Shown here piece by piece: positions 36,266-43,253 of a stretch of DNA of 64,000 bases. Below the pieces are notes generated by a model, which was not told the DNA's origin, made no database searches, and was given only the letters and a program-made list of their open reading frames with translations. Positions within the stretch are counted from its first letter, which is position 1, and the number at the start of each line of letters is the position of its first letter. This stretch comes from Lachnospiraceae bacterium (GTDB lineage Bacteria; Bacillota; Clostridia; Lachnospirales; Lachnospiraceae), in assembly GCA_017392525.1 (NCBI GenBank), contig JAFOVD010000053.1:1-64000 (forward strand). The letters are read 5' to 3'. The position numbers and the translations under genes are program-made.

Positions 36266-36994
36266 ATGAAAATAGGTATTATTGGTGCGATGGATGTTGA
36301 AGTCGCAAAGTTAAAAGCAGATATGGAAATCACAAGAACGGTAGAAAAGGCTTCTATGCAGTTTTGTGAGGGAACATTAAACGGAAAAGACGTGGTAGTT
36401 GTAAAATGCGGAATTGGTAAGGTGGCTGCAGGAATCTGTGCACAGATTCTTGCAGATTTATTTGAGGTTACTCACATCATCAACACCGGAATTGCAGGTT
36501 CTCTGGATGCAAGTATCGATATCGGAGACGTAGTCGTTTCCGAAGACGCTGTCTATCATGATGTAGATGTTACGGTATTCGGTTATCCGGTAGGGCAGCA
36601 GGCTGGATTGGATGTCCGAACATTTCCGGCGGATAGAGACCTGATTGAAGCAATCAAGAAGGCTTCGGAAACAATTACACATGAAGTTACAAAGAATGGT
36701 GAAACAGTTGCAGATCAGATTCATCTCCACTTTGGCCGCGTTTGCTCCGGTGATCAGTTTATCGGTGATGATGCAAAGAAGTCATGGATTAAGAGCACTT
36801 TTGATGGACTTTGTACTGAGATGGAAGGTACAAGTATTGCGCATGCATGCTATCTCAACCATATTCCATATGTTATTATCCGAGCTATTTCTGACAAGGC
36901 AGATGGATCAGCAGAGATGAATTATCCGGAATTTGAAAAACGTGCGGCTGAAGATTGTGCAAATATTACAGAGCAGGTTTTAAAAGTTATTTAG
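36266..36994 (+). CDS. mtnN: 5'-methylthioadenosine/S-adenosylhomocysteine nucleosidase
   Basis: Splits SAH (and MTA) into adenine and S-ribosylhomocysteine. MKIGIIGAMDVEV start, GIGKVAAG, NTGIAGSL, and C-terminal TEMEGTSIAHACYLN with the substrate Glu, then RAISDKADG with catalytic Asp. ATG 36266 preceded by GTGAGGG gives 242 aa; the longer frame from 36224 overlaps luxS and adds residues not typical of the family. Product feeds LuxS directly upstream. Confidence 0.95.
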   Translation: MKIGIIGAMDVEVAKLKADMEITRTVEKASMQFCEGTLNGKDVVVVKCGIGKVAAGICAQILADLFEVTHIINTGIAGSLDASIDIGDVVVSEDAVYHDVDVTVFGYPVGQQAGLDVRTFPADRDLIEAIKKASETITHEVTKNGETVADQIHLHFGRVCSGDQFIGDDAKKSWIKSTFDGLCTEMEGTSIAHACYLNHIPYVIIRAISDKADGSAEMNYPEFEKRAAEDCANITEQVLKVI

Positions 36995-37004
36995 TAGAGA
37001 AGAA

Positions 37005-37805
37005 ATGAAAAGAAGAGAATATCAAAGAAGAGTGCAGAAGAGAAGATTTATGTTGTTAGGTCTGCTGTTGATTCTGATACTTGTTATGGGAGTGGTTTTC
37101 AGCTATTGCCATGGGAAGAATAATCAGGATTCCAAGACGCAAGAGGAGTCACTGGACCAGGAGAATTCCAAGGTGCAGGAGGAGTCGCTGAACCAGGAGG
37201 ACTCCAAAACATCGGAGACAGAGCAGGAAGATATGGATTTGGATCCGGGGATGATTTTCAATACGCAGAAGAATGAACTTGGTAGTTATCGAGGTGGAAC
37301 GGAAGGAGACCAGACTGGAAAAGAGGCTCGAATTATGAATTATCCGGACTACTATGTGGATAGCTCCTATCCATGGTCATTTATGCTACGTTGCACAGAT
37401 GAAAAGGTGCGAAAACAAGCGGTCACTAATGCGATTATGGCTGCGGAAAATGACCACATTGGATATGATTCCGGAGATCTTAGGATGACGTTGTGGGATC
37501 AGGTGGAAGCTAATAATTATGATTTTAGCCGGATTACAACGGACTGCTCGGCAAACTGCGTGACTTCTGCTTTAATATTCTATAAGGCGGCAGGCTACCA
37601 GCTGGGAATTGAAGCGCTGCAAAACATAGATATTAGTATTCATGTATGGGATGTAAACGAAACGCTTTTAAAGACAGGACTATTTGAAGAGTGTGATGAT
37701 TCAGGTTATCTTCATACGTCAGATCATGGACTGGCCGGTGATTTGTATGTCGCGGAGTCACGTCACGTGATGATGCAGGTAAGCGATGGCAAAGACCCAT
37801 GGTAG
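37005..37805 (+). CDS. Exported NlpC/P60- or lysin-like cysteine peptidase candidate
   Basis: 266 aa. Basic N-terminus, one hydrophobic helix at about 16-35 (signal anchor), then a Gln/Glu/Ser repeat (SKTQEESLDQEN, SKVQEESLNQED) acting as a spacer. From residue 118 the sequence (SYPWSFMLRCTDEKVRKQ..., NDHIGYD, then TTDCSANCVTSALIFYKAAGY and a late GLAGDLYVAESRHVMMQV) follows the pattern of phage-type NlpC/P60-like lysins: Cys in DCSANC and His in RHVMM would be catalytic. Role in cell-wall remodelling is inferred. Weak ribosome site, 10 bases behind mtnN. Confidence 0.65.
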   Translation: MKRREYQRRVQKRRFMLLGLLLILILVMGVVFSYCHGKNNQDSKTQEESLDQENSKVQEESLNQEDSKTSETEQEDMDLDPGMIFNTQKNELGSYRGGTEGDQTGKEARIMNYPDYYVDSSYPWSFMLRCTDEKVRKQAVTNAIMAAENDHIGYDSGDLRMTLWDQVEANNYDFSRITTDCSANCVTSALIFYKAAGYQLGIEALQNIDISIHVWDVNETLLKTGLFEECDDSGYLHTSDHGLAGDLYVAESRHVMMQVSDGKDPW

Positions 37806-37829
37806 AATCTGAAATAACAGGAGAGAATT

Positions 37830-38708
37830 ATGTATACAATCGAGAATAAAAGGCTTCGTGTAGGGTTTGAACTTCATGGAGCAGAAATGGTGTCAATGTA
37901 TGACAAGGAAAAGGACAGAGAGCTTATCTGGCAAGCTGATCCTGCATACTGGAAAAGAAATGCGCCGGTATTATTTCCATTTGTTGGTAAGGTAAATGGA
38001 GGAGAATATCGTTATCAGGGAAAGACCTATGAAATGGGACAGCATGGATTTGCCAGAGATATGGAGTTTACACTGGTCGAGAAGGATGATACTTCAATTA
38101 CATTTGAATTGAACAGTGATGAAAAGACTTTGGAGAAGTACCCGTTTGAGTTTAAACTTACGATTCGTTATGTGCTGGAAATGAATACGCTAGCGGTAAT
38201 CTGGAATGTGGAAAACCCGGCAGGGGAAAGGATGTATTACTCCATTGGCGCCCATCCTGCATTCAATGTAGAACAGGCTAAGAAGCAGGAATATCGTGTT
38301 CAGCTTTCCGGAAATGATACGGATGCATTGACGTATATTTTGATTGATCCAGAAACTGCAGGAGCCGACTGGGAACATCCGCACACATTGGAATTGGATG
38401 AGGAACAGGCTGTATTAGCAAAGGATGAACTATTTGAAAATGACGCTTTGATCTTTGACAATGAGCAGGTAAAGCGTGCAACGATTATTGACCCGGAAGG
38501 AAAGGCGCTTGTTACAGTTGATTGCCCGGGATTCCCATCATTTGGACTTTGGTCTCCATCCAAGGATGCCGGTTTTATTTGCTTAGAACCATGGATGGGA
38601 CGTGTAGATAACAATGGTTTTACAGGGGAACTTCCTGAGAAATATGAAGAACAGAAATTGGAAGCATATGAAAGCAAAGAATTCAGTTACACAATTATCG
38701 CACAGTAA
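37830..38708 (+). CDS. Aldose 1-epimerase family protein
   Basis: Galactose-mutarotase-like fold, interconverting sugar anomers. 292 aa. MYTIENKRLRVGFELHGAEMVSMYDKEKDRELIWQ at the N-terminus, PVLFPFVGKVNGGEYRYQGKTYEMGQHGFARD (substrate His), YYSIGAHPAFNV (catalytic His) and CLEPWMGRVDN (Glu) are the family landmarks of the LacX/YeaD-like group. AGGAGA upstream. Its last 41 bases overlap the start of the VanZ-like gene. The sugar is not known. Confidence 0.88.
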   Translation: MYTIENKRLRVGFELHGAEMVSMYDKEKDRELIWQADPAYWKRNAPVLFPFVGKVNGGEYRYQGKTYEMGQHGFARDMEFTLVEKDDTSITFELNSDEKTLEKYPFEFKLTIRYVLEMNTLAVIWNVENPAGERMYYSIGAHPAFNVEQAKKQEYRVQLSGNDTDALTYILIDPETAGADWEHPHTLELDEEQAVLAKDELFENDALIFDNEQVKRATIIDPEGKALVTVDCPGFPSFGLWSPSKDAGFICLEPWMGRVDNNGFTGELPEKYEEQKLEAYESKEFSYTIIAQ

Positions 38709-39153
38709 AAAACATGGGATTCTCATCATAGATGGTGTGATTACATTAGCAATTATGATTTTGATTTTTCGCTTTTCGTCTCAGGATGCCACACATTCGG
38801 CGGCTATGAGTGATGGAATTGCTTATCGCATTATTCATATGCTGCAGAAAGTTGTGCCGGGACTTTCGATGGATATGACAACATTTCTTATTCGAAAGAC
38901 AGCCCATTTTTCGGAATACACGCTACTTGGATTTTTTATGGCGAGAACTGTTCGGGATATACTACTGAGGCATTTCCATTATGCTATTCCGTGGTGCCTG
39001 GGTACTTGTTATGCTGTTTCAGATGAAATTCATCAGATGTTTGTTCCGGGAAGATCCTGCGAATTGCGAGATATGTGTATTGATAGTGCAGGTGTTTTTT
39101 TGGGAGTTCTTATTTTACTTTTGGCAACAAAAAAGAAAAAAAGTAGATATTGA
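38668..39153 (+). CDS. VanZ-like membrane protein
   Basis: 161 aa from ATG 38668 (GGAAG upstream), overlapping the epimerase gene by 41 bases; a longer frame from 38614 has no ribosome site. VanZ-like pattern: FRFSSQDATHSAAMSDGIA, then IRKTAHFSEYTLLGFFMARTV and SDEIHQMFVPGRSCELRDMCIDSAGVFLGVL, with four hydrophobic segments. Family members occur in teicoplanin resistance loci but most, like this one, have no shown role. Tail is Lys-rich. Confidence 0.85.
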   Translation: MKAKNSVTQLSHSKKHGILIIDGVITLAIMILIFRFSSQDATHSAAMSDGIAYRIIHMLQKVVPGLSMDMTTFLIRKTAHFSEYTLLGFFMARTVRDILLRHFHYAIPWCLGTCYAVSDEIHQMFVPGRSCELRDMCIDSAGVFLGVLILLLATKKKKSRY

Positions 39154-39183
39154 CTTTGTCAATATCTAACTTTACTATATAAA
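39146..39183 (+). promoter_or_regulatory. Promoter with perfect 23-nt palindrome
   Basis: Palindrome with 10-base arms, AGATATTGAC-ttt-GTCAATATCT, at 39146-39168 covers the stop codon of the VanZ-like gene. It overlaps the -35 TTGTCA (39156-39161) of a promoter whose -10 is TATAAA (39178-39183, 16-base spacer). No T run follows, so an operator is more likely than a terminator. Confidence 0.5.
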
Positions 39184-39220
39184 AGTATAATTCGATTATG
39201 AGGATTTAGGGAGGAAAAAC

Positions 39221-39673
39221 ATGGATAATAACAATTTCAATCAGCCAAATTATGATGGACAGAATGCTTATCAGCAGAATCAGCAGGGACAGTTCCAGCA
39301 GGGTCAGTATCAGCAGAATCAGCAGGGTCAGTATCAGCAGAATCAGCAGGGACAATTCCAGCAGAATCCACAGTATGGTTACAATAATCCACAGGGATCC
39401 GGTGATGGCCATGGTTTAGCTGTTGCATCTCTGGTATTGGGAATTGTTTCAATTGTATTTTGGTTCTTTGGTGCAGGTTCAATCGTTGGTTTGATTTCCG
39501 GTGTGATTGGCTTGGTTTGCGCATCTTCTGCAAAGAAGAGAGGAACTGAGGGTGGAATTCAGACAGCAGGATTTGTATGTTCTTTAATTGGCGTAATTGG
39601 TAGCTCACTTATTTTTGTTGCTTGTATCGCTTGTGTAGGAGCACTTGGAACTGCAGAGATGTTTACATACTAA
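39221..39673 (+). CDS. DUF4190-like membrane protein with Gln-rich repeats
   Basis: 150 aa. Residues 1-60 are low-complexity with several QQNQQGQ(F/Y) repeats; residues 65-145 have two or three TM segments in the pattern GLAVASLVLGIVSIV...GLISGVIGLVCASSAKKRG...AGFVCSLIGVIGS, typical of DUF4190. The N-terminal tail would face the cytosol and could mediate protein contacts or phase-like assembly (inference). AGGGAGG upstream. Followed 12 bases later by lgt. Confidence 0.8.
   Translation: MDNNNFNQPNYDGQNAYQQNQQGQFQQGQYQQNQQGQYQQNQQGQFQQNPQYGYNNPQGSGDGHGLAVASLVLGIVSIVFWFFGAGSIVGLISGVIGLVCASSAKKRGTEGGIQTAGFVCSLIGVIGSSLIFVACIACVGALGTAEMFTY
39270..39366 (+). repeat. In-frame repeats coding the Gln-rich tail
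   Basis: Four to five copies of an about 24-base unit built on CAGCAGAATCAGCAGGG(T/A)CAG inside the DUF4190-like gene. Copies differ by single bases, so length change by slippage or recombination is possible. Confidence 0.7.
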
Positions 39674-39685
39674 TTAGTTGAGAAG

Positions 39686-40447
39686 ATGCATATCTATATT
39701 GATTTTTTTGGACTTCATATCGCATCCTATGGATTGATGATTTTGATTGGAGTCTCTATTGCAAATATAATAGTTAGAGTAATGGCGAAGAGGAAGCAGC
39801 AGGATTTTAATGATTTTATCATTTTAGAATCCTATTGCTTCCTTGGAGCATTTCTTGGAGCAAAACTTTTATATATTCTTGTGTCATTTAGATATATTGA
39901 TTGGAGTCGTATTGGTGATCTGCAATATCTAAAGGCTTTATTCTCTGGTGGATTTGTATTTTATGGTGGATTAATCGGAGGGATTCTGACCGTTATTCTG
40001 GTTGGAAAAATCTATAAAATCCCTGCAGGAGAGTATATTAGAGATTATATTTTTTTGATACCGCTGGTTCATGCATTTGGTAGAATCGGATGCTTTATGG
40101 CGGGATGCTGTTATGGTATTCGATACAGCGGCCCGGGGGCGGTTGTATTTCCAAGTGGGTGTTTTGCGCCTTCCGGAGTGAAGTTATTTCCTGTGCAAAT
40201 TGTGGAAGCAGCAGGTTTAATGGCTATTGCAATGTTGATTCTCGGGTTACAGATGCGTTTCTCGTGGAAATACACAGTGGAAACATATCTTTTTTTATAC
40301 GGAATACTTCGCTTTATTCTAGAGAATTATAGAAATGATACTGCTCGAGGAATTTATTGGAATTTTTCGACTTCTCAGTGGATTAGTCTGGGAATGATTT
40401 TATTTTCCGTGGTATGTATTATGTTTAAAAGATATCAGATGGAATAA
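39686..40447 (+). CDS. lgt: Prolipoprotein diacylglyceryl transferase
   Basis: First step of lipoprotein maturation: transfers diacylglycerol to the lipobox cysteine. Seven TM segments across 253 aa. Family landmarks: IASYGLMILIGVSIA, GGFVFYGGLIGG (the conserved HGGL-like motif, here with Phe-Tyr), and GRIGCFMAGCCYG with PVQIVEAAGL. Shorter C-terminus than in proteobacteria. It would process the two lipoproteins at either end of this window. Weak ribosome site (GAGAAG) before ATG. Confidence 0.9.
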   Translation: MHIYIDFFGLHIASYGLMILIGVSIANIIVRVMAKRKQQDFNDFIILESYCFLGAFLGAKLLYILVSFRYIDWSRIGDLQYLKALFSGGFVFYGGLIGGILTVILVGKIYKIPAGEYIRDYIFLIPLVHAFGRIGCFMAGCCYGIRYSGPGAVVFPSGCFAPSGVKLFPVQIVEAAGLMAIAMLILGLQMRFSWKYTVETYLFLYGILRFILENYRNDTARGIYWNFSTSQWISLGMILFSVVCIMFKRYQME

Positions 40448-40484
40448 TAATACAATTTTTACGCAGAATAATACCAAATTATGC

Positions 40485-40513
40485 TTGCCACGTAGTTGCA
40501 AGTGTGATATATT
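40485..40513 (+). promoter_or_regulatory. Promoter of the c-di-GMP riboswitch transcript
   Basis: TTGCCA (40485-40490), 17-base spacer ending in TGa, TATATT (40508-40513). Transcription is expected near 40520, just before the aptamer. Confidence 0.65.
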
Positions 40514-40520
40514 GTCATAC

Positions 40521-40633
40521 GTAAGTTTCATAGGCAAAGCAGTCGAAAGGCTGTGACGCAAAGCTATAGGGCCTGATAATGGCAGCCAGTTGCAACAACG
40601 TAGAGGCATTATCGGATGATACTGTCTTTTTTT
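40521..40633 (+). ncRNA. Cyclic di-GMP-I (GEMM-I) riboswitch
   Basis: The aptamer core matches the GEMM-I consensus: GGCAAAG, a stem closed by the GAAA tetraloop (AGTCGAAAGGCT), then GACGCAAAGC and GGGCCT, followed by GGCAGCCAGTTGC as tetraloop receptor. A stem GATAATG/CATTATC encloses the receptor. A run of seven T at 40627-40633 ends the domain, suggesting control of transcription termination. It agrees with the large c-di-GMP enzyme gene in this window. The next reading frame with a ribosome site is the CAP-domain gene at 41012. Confidence 0.88.
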
Positions 40634-40905
40634 ATACCTATGAACCAGAATCAGCGACAAACAGCTTCGAATATACATAGTTTGTTGCTGATTTATTTAC
40701 TGGGAGAGTATAGGTTTGAAAATTATATTTTGAGAATATATCTGCCCACCGAAATTTTTGTTGGGCAGAAATCCTTGATTCGGGATGAGATCCGGATCAG
40801 GAGCGCATATGAATCCCTACGTAAGTTGGCCTCCAACACTGACTTATGATGCACCGACCCGTGCAACATATGCGCATCCATAAATCTCTACAACAAAACA
40901 AACCG
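40634..40905 (+). ncRNA. Highly structured RNA region of unknown class
   Basis: No credible gene lies here, but nested helices follow one another: ACCTAT/ATAGGT (40636/40710) with CCAG/CTGG and a 14-bp stem (40649-40662 with 40680-40693); TCTGCCCA/TGGGCAGA (40741/40762); a hairpin 40772-40802 with stems TCCT/AGGA, GAT/ATC and CGG/CCG; and a three-way junction closed by GCGCATATG/CATATGCGC (40803/40867) holding GTAAGT/ACTTAT and TGCAC/GTGCA hairpins. GGGAT (40782) can also pair with ATCCC (40813), a possible pseudoknot. Ends in a terminator. Class unknown; the raiA RNA and other large clostridial RNAs should be compared. Confidence 0.6.
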
Positions 40906-40956
40906 ACACCGCAATGCTCAAGACATCTTATTGCCTTGGGCTTGTGGTGTTTTCTT
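40906..40956 (+). terminator. Terminator closing the structured RNA
   Basis: Stem starting ACACCGCAA and ending CTTGTGGTGT with one G-T pair, T-rich tail TTTTCTT. Stops the riboswitch/structured RNA transcript before the CAP-domain gene, or acts as its regulated terminator. Confidence 0.75.
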
Positions 40957-41011
40957 GATTATAGTGGTAAATTAATAATATACAGATGAAACGAATAGGA
41001 GAGGATTATTT

Positions 41012-41986
41012 ATGTACAGATTTCAAAAAAAGAGTGCTGTGATGGGAGGATTTTTGACGCTTCTAATCATGGCGGTTACTTTGTTGTCACCTTGGACTTC
41101 GGTAGCTACATTGGAGGTCAAAGCAGCCAGTTATGATATGGCGACAGATTTTCATTGTCAGCCGGCGTGGGATGTATTGGATATTGTTAATCAGCAGCGT
41201 GGAGCTAATGGTCTTTCACCAGTACAGATGGATGCGTCTTTGATGGCGACTGCCAAAGTGCGTGCAGAGGAAATTGTACAGAAGTTTTCGCATACCAGAC
41301 CGGATGGAAGCTCATGTTTTAGCGCATTTCCTTCGAATCAGGGTTATGTTGGTGAAAATATAGCAGCCGGACAGAAAGATGCAAAAGAGGTAATGAATGC
41401 ATGGATGAATTCACAGGGTCACCGTGAAAATATTCTAAATTCAAGTTTTACAGCTATTGGTATCTACATGGTGACAGTACCGGGCAGTTATTATGGTACT
41501 TATTGGGTACAGTGTTTTGGAGATGATCCCGAGAATCCGATTTTGTGTGGAGGAGCACCGGCAACCCCTGTTTGTGCAGGTGATGGTTCTATTCCAATGT
41601 ATCGATTATATAATCCAAATTCCGGAGAACATTTTTATACAGCAAACTATGGTGAAACAGTAAGCGTATGTGCTGCTGGATGGAATTATGAAGGAATCGC
41701 ATGGTATGCTCCTGCCAGTGGTGACCCAGTGTATCGTTTGTATAATCCGAATGCTGGAGATCATCATTATACGATGAACGCTGCAGAGAAAGATCATCTG
41801 GTAAGTGTTGGATGGAATTATGAAGGGGTATCCTGGTATTCGGGAGGAAGTACTCCGTTGTTTCGTGCCTATAATCCAAATGCAGTAGCGGGGGCACACC
41901 ATTATACAACGAATGCTGCTGAAATCAGTAATATCTGTTCCGTAGGATGGAACAACGAAGGCATCGGATGGTATGGCATAAGATAG
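41012..41986 (+). CDS. Secreted CAP-domain protein with DUF5648-like repeats
   Basis: 324 aa. Signal peptide (basic start, hydrophobic 13-32, likely cut after VKA). CAP (SCP/PR-1) domain at about 45-175: NQQRGANGLSPVQMD, SHTRPDG, GENIAAGQKDAKEVMNAWMNSQGHRENIL. The C-terminal half has three repeats of about 44 residues beginning with MYRLYNPNSGEHFYT / VYRLYNPNAGDHHYT / LFRAYNPNAVAGAHHYT and ending VGWNYEGVSWY, the DUF5648 pattern thought to bind cell surface or carbohydrate. It lies behind the c-di-GMP riboswitch, so its expression may respond to c-di-GMP (surface attachment). GGAGAGG before ATG. Confidence 0.85.
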   Translation: MYRFQKKSAVMGGFLTLLIMAVTLLSPWTSVATLEVKAASYDMATDFHCQPAWDVLDIVNQQRGANGLSPVQMDASLMATAKVRAEEIVQKFSHTRPDGSSCFSAFPSNQGYVGENIAAGQKDAKEVMNAWMNSQGHRENILNSSFTAIGIYMVTVPGSYYGTYWVQCFGDDPENPILCGGAPATPVCAGDGSIPMYRLYNPNSGEHFYTANYGETVSVCAAGWNYEGIAWYAPASGDPVYRLYNPNAGDHHYTMNAAEKDHLVSVGWNYEGVSWYSGGSTPLFRAYNPNAVAGAHHYTTNAAEISNICSVGWNNEGIGWYGIR

Positions 41987-42004
41987 GAAGTTAATAGAAA
42001 TGAG

Positions 42005-42047
42005 AGCTCTTGAGCATGCCCTACGGGTGGTTTAAGAGCTTTTTTTT
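42005..42047 (+). terminator. Terminator after CAP-domain gene
   Basis: AGCTCTT/AAGAGCT stem with inner GCCC/GGGT pairing and seven T. Confidence 0.8.
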
Positions 42048-42096
42048 ATATTCCCCAGAAATGCTATCATGTAAATATGCAACATAGGAGGCAAAG

Positions 42097-43013
42097 GTGT
42101 TATATATCACAGATAATCTCATTAATTATCTTATTAATTTATTTCGGGTGGAAAATAAATTTTCGAAAGAATGTATTTTGGAAAATATCTTCAATTCTAT
42201 TGGTAATCCTTTTTTCATGTTTTGATTTATATATGGGAAAAGATAGTATGATTGTCTATTTCATATACAGTATAGTTTCTATGTGTCTGCTGCTCTCTGC
42301 AGAGATATGGGAAATGATTTTGATTACGGTGGGACTTATATGCTTTACTGGAGCAATAGATGGAATGTGATTTTTAGATTTGTATTATGTGCATTTGGAA
42401 TGCTTTTTTCCATTGGTATAACGTTGGAAATTTCTACTAAAAAAGAAGTTATACTTCGTCAGAACGAGATGATGGAAAAGATGATTGATATGCAGAATTA
42501 TCAGTATGATTATCAAATGAAAAAAACAGTGGAAATAAGAAAATTCAGACATGATTTGAAAAATCATATGGGGCATTATTAGGTCTATTAGAAGAGCATA
42601 ATTATGAATTGTTAAAGGAATATATCCAAAACATGTGTGATGTGACAAAGAAATTAGACCCCAAAGTACATGTCGGAAATGATAGCTCTTGAGGTAGGAA
42701 CATTATTTGGAAATATTATGCAAAATGCATTTGATGCAGTGAAAAATCTAGATGGTGCGTGGGTAGACTTTTCGATAATTAATCATCAGAGGGAAGTTTT
42801 TTTATTATAAGTAATTTAACGACAGAAGATAAATTTAATAACCCCTTGTTAAACACGACAAAAAAGGATAAAGCTAATCATGGAATAGGAATATCTAATA
42901 TTAAGGAAGTAGTGAATAAGTATGGAGGAGAATGCTATTACGAGTTTTTGATGCAGAATGAGAATCCGGTTTTTAGGATTAAAGTATGCGTCAGAATAGC
43001 GGAGAGAATATGA
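42097..43013 (+). pseudogene. AgrC-like GHKL sensor histidine kinase, broken
   Basis: Pieces of one quorum-sensing type kinase lie in order in different frames. GTG 42097 (AGGAGG upstream) starts VLYITDNLINYLINLF; after a shift the membrane part continues as WKINFRKNVFW...; another shift near 42360 leads to KFRHDLKNHMG, the AgrC-type phosphoacceptor His; further shifts near 42575, 42690 and 42805 break the rest, where LEVGTLFGNIMQNAFDAV (N box) and KANHGIGISNIKEVVNKYGG (G box) are clear. At least five frame breaks, so not functional. No agrB, agrD or response regulator gene is beside it. Confidence 0.85.
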
Positions 43014-43090
43014 TTGTTACATATTCGTCTAGTGGAAATGCGACAGATTCTGTTGAAATAGTTGTGCCAACGTCAATTAAATTAGAATAA
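43010..43090 (+). other. 26-codon reading frame after the kinase remnant
   Basis: ATG overlaps the end of the kinase remnant (ATGA). Encodes a Ser/Val-rich peptide (YSSSGNATDSVEIVVP). It may be the remnant of another gene's end or chance; no ribosome site beyond GGAGAG at 43001-43006, which is well placed. Confidence 0.25.
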
Positions 43091-43138
43091 AAAATTGCAC
43101 AAAAATCCCTCTTAAATTTTGGAAACCTAAATCGGATG

Positions 43139-43168
43139 TTAAGTTTCCGAATGGCCGCCAGCTATGAT
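43139..43168 (+). promoter_or_regulatory. Probable promoter of the GPH transporter gene
   Basis: TTAAGT (43139-43144), 18-base spacer, TATGAT (43163-43168). A perfect 11-bp hairpin (GGGTCATATAT/ATATATGACCC, 43207-43233) lies in the leader between it and the ribosome site. Confidence 0.45.
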
Positions 43169-43253
43169 AAAATAAGTATATCCGAAAGGACAGGTGGTTA
43201 TATAAAGGGTCATATATGGATGATATATGACCCGATAAAAGAGGGGTATTTAT

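Noticed and set aside
39270..39366. CRISPR-like short repeats
   Set aside because: The repeats are direct, contiguous and in frame, coding Gln/Asn; no spacers.
40616..40849. 77-codon open frame inside the structured RNA
   Set aside because: No ribosome site, no recognisable domain, and it crosses several perfect helices; RNA structure explains the stretch better.
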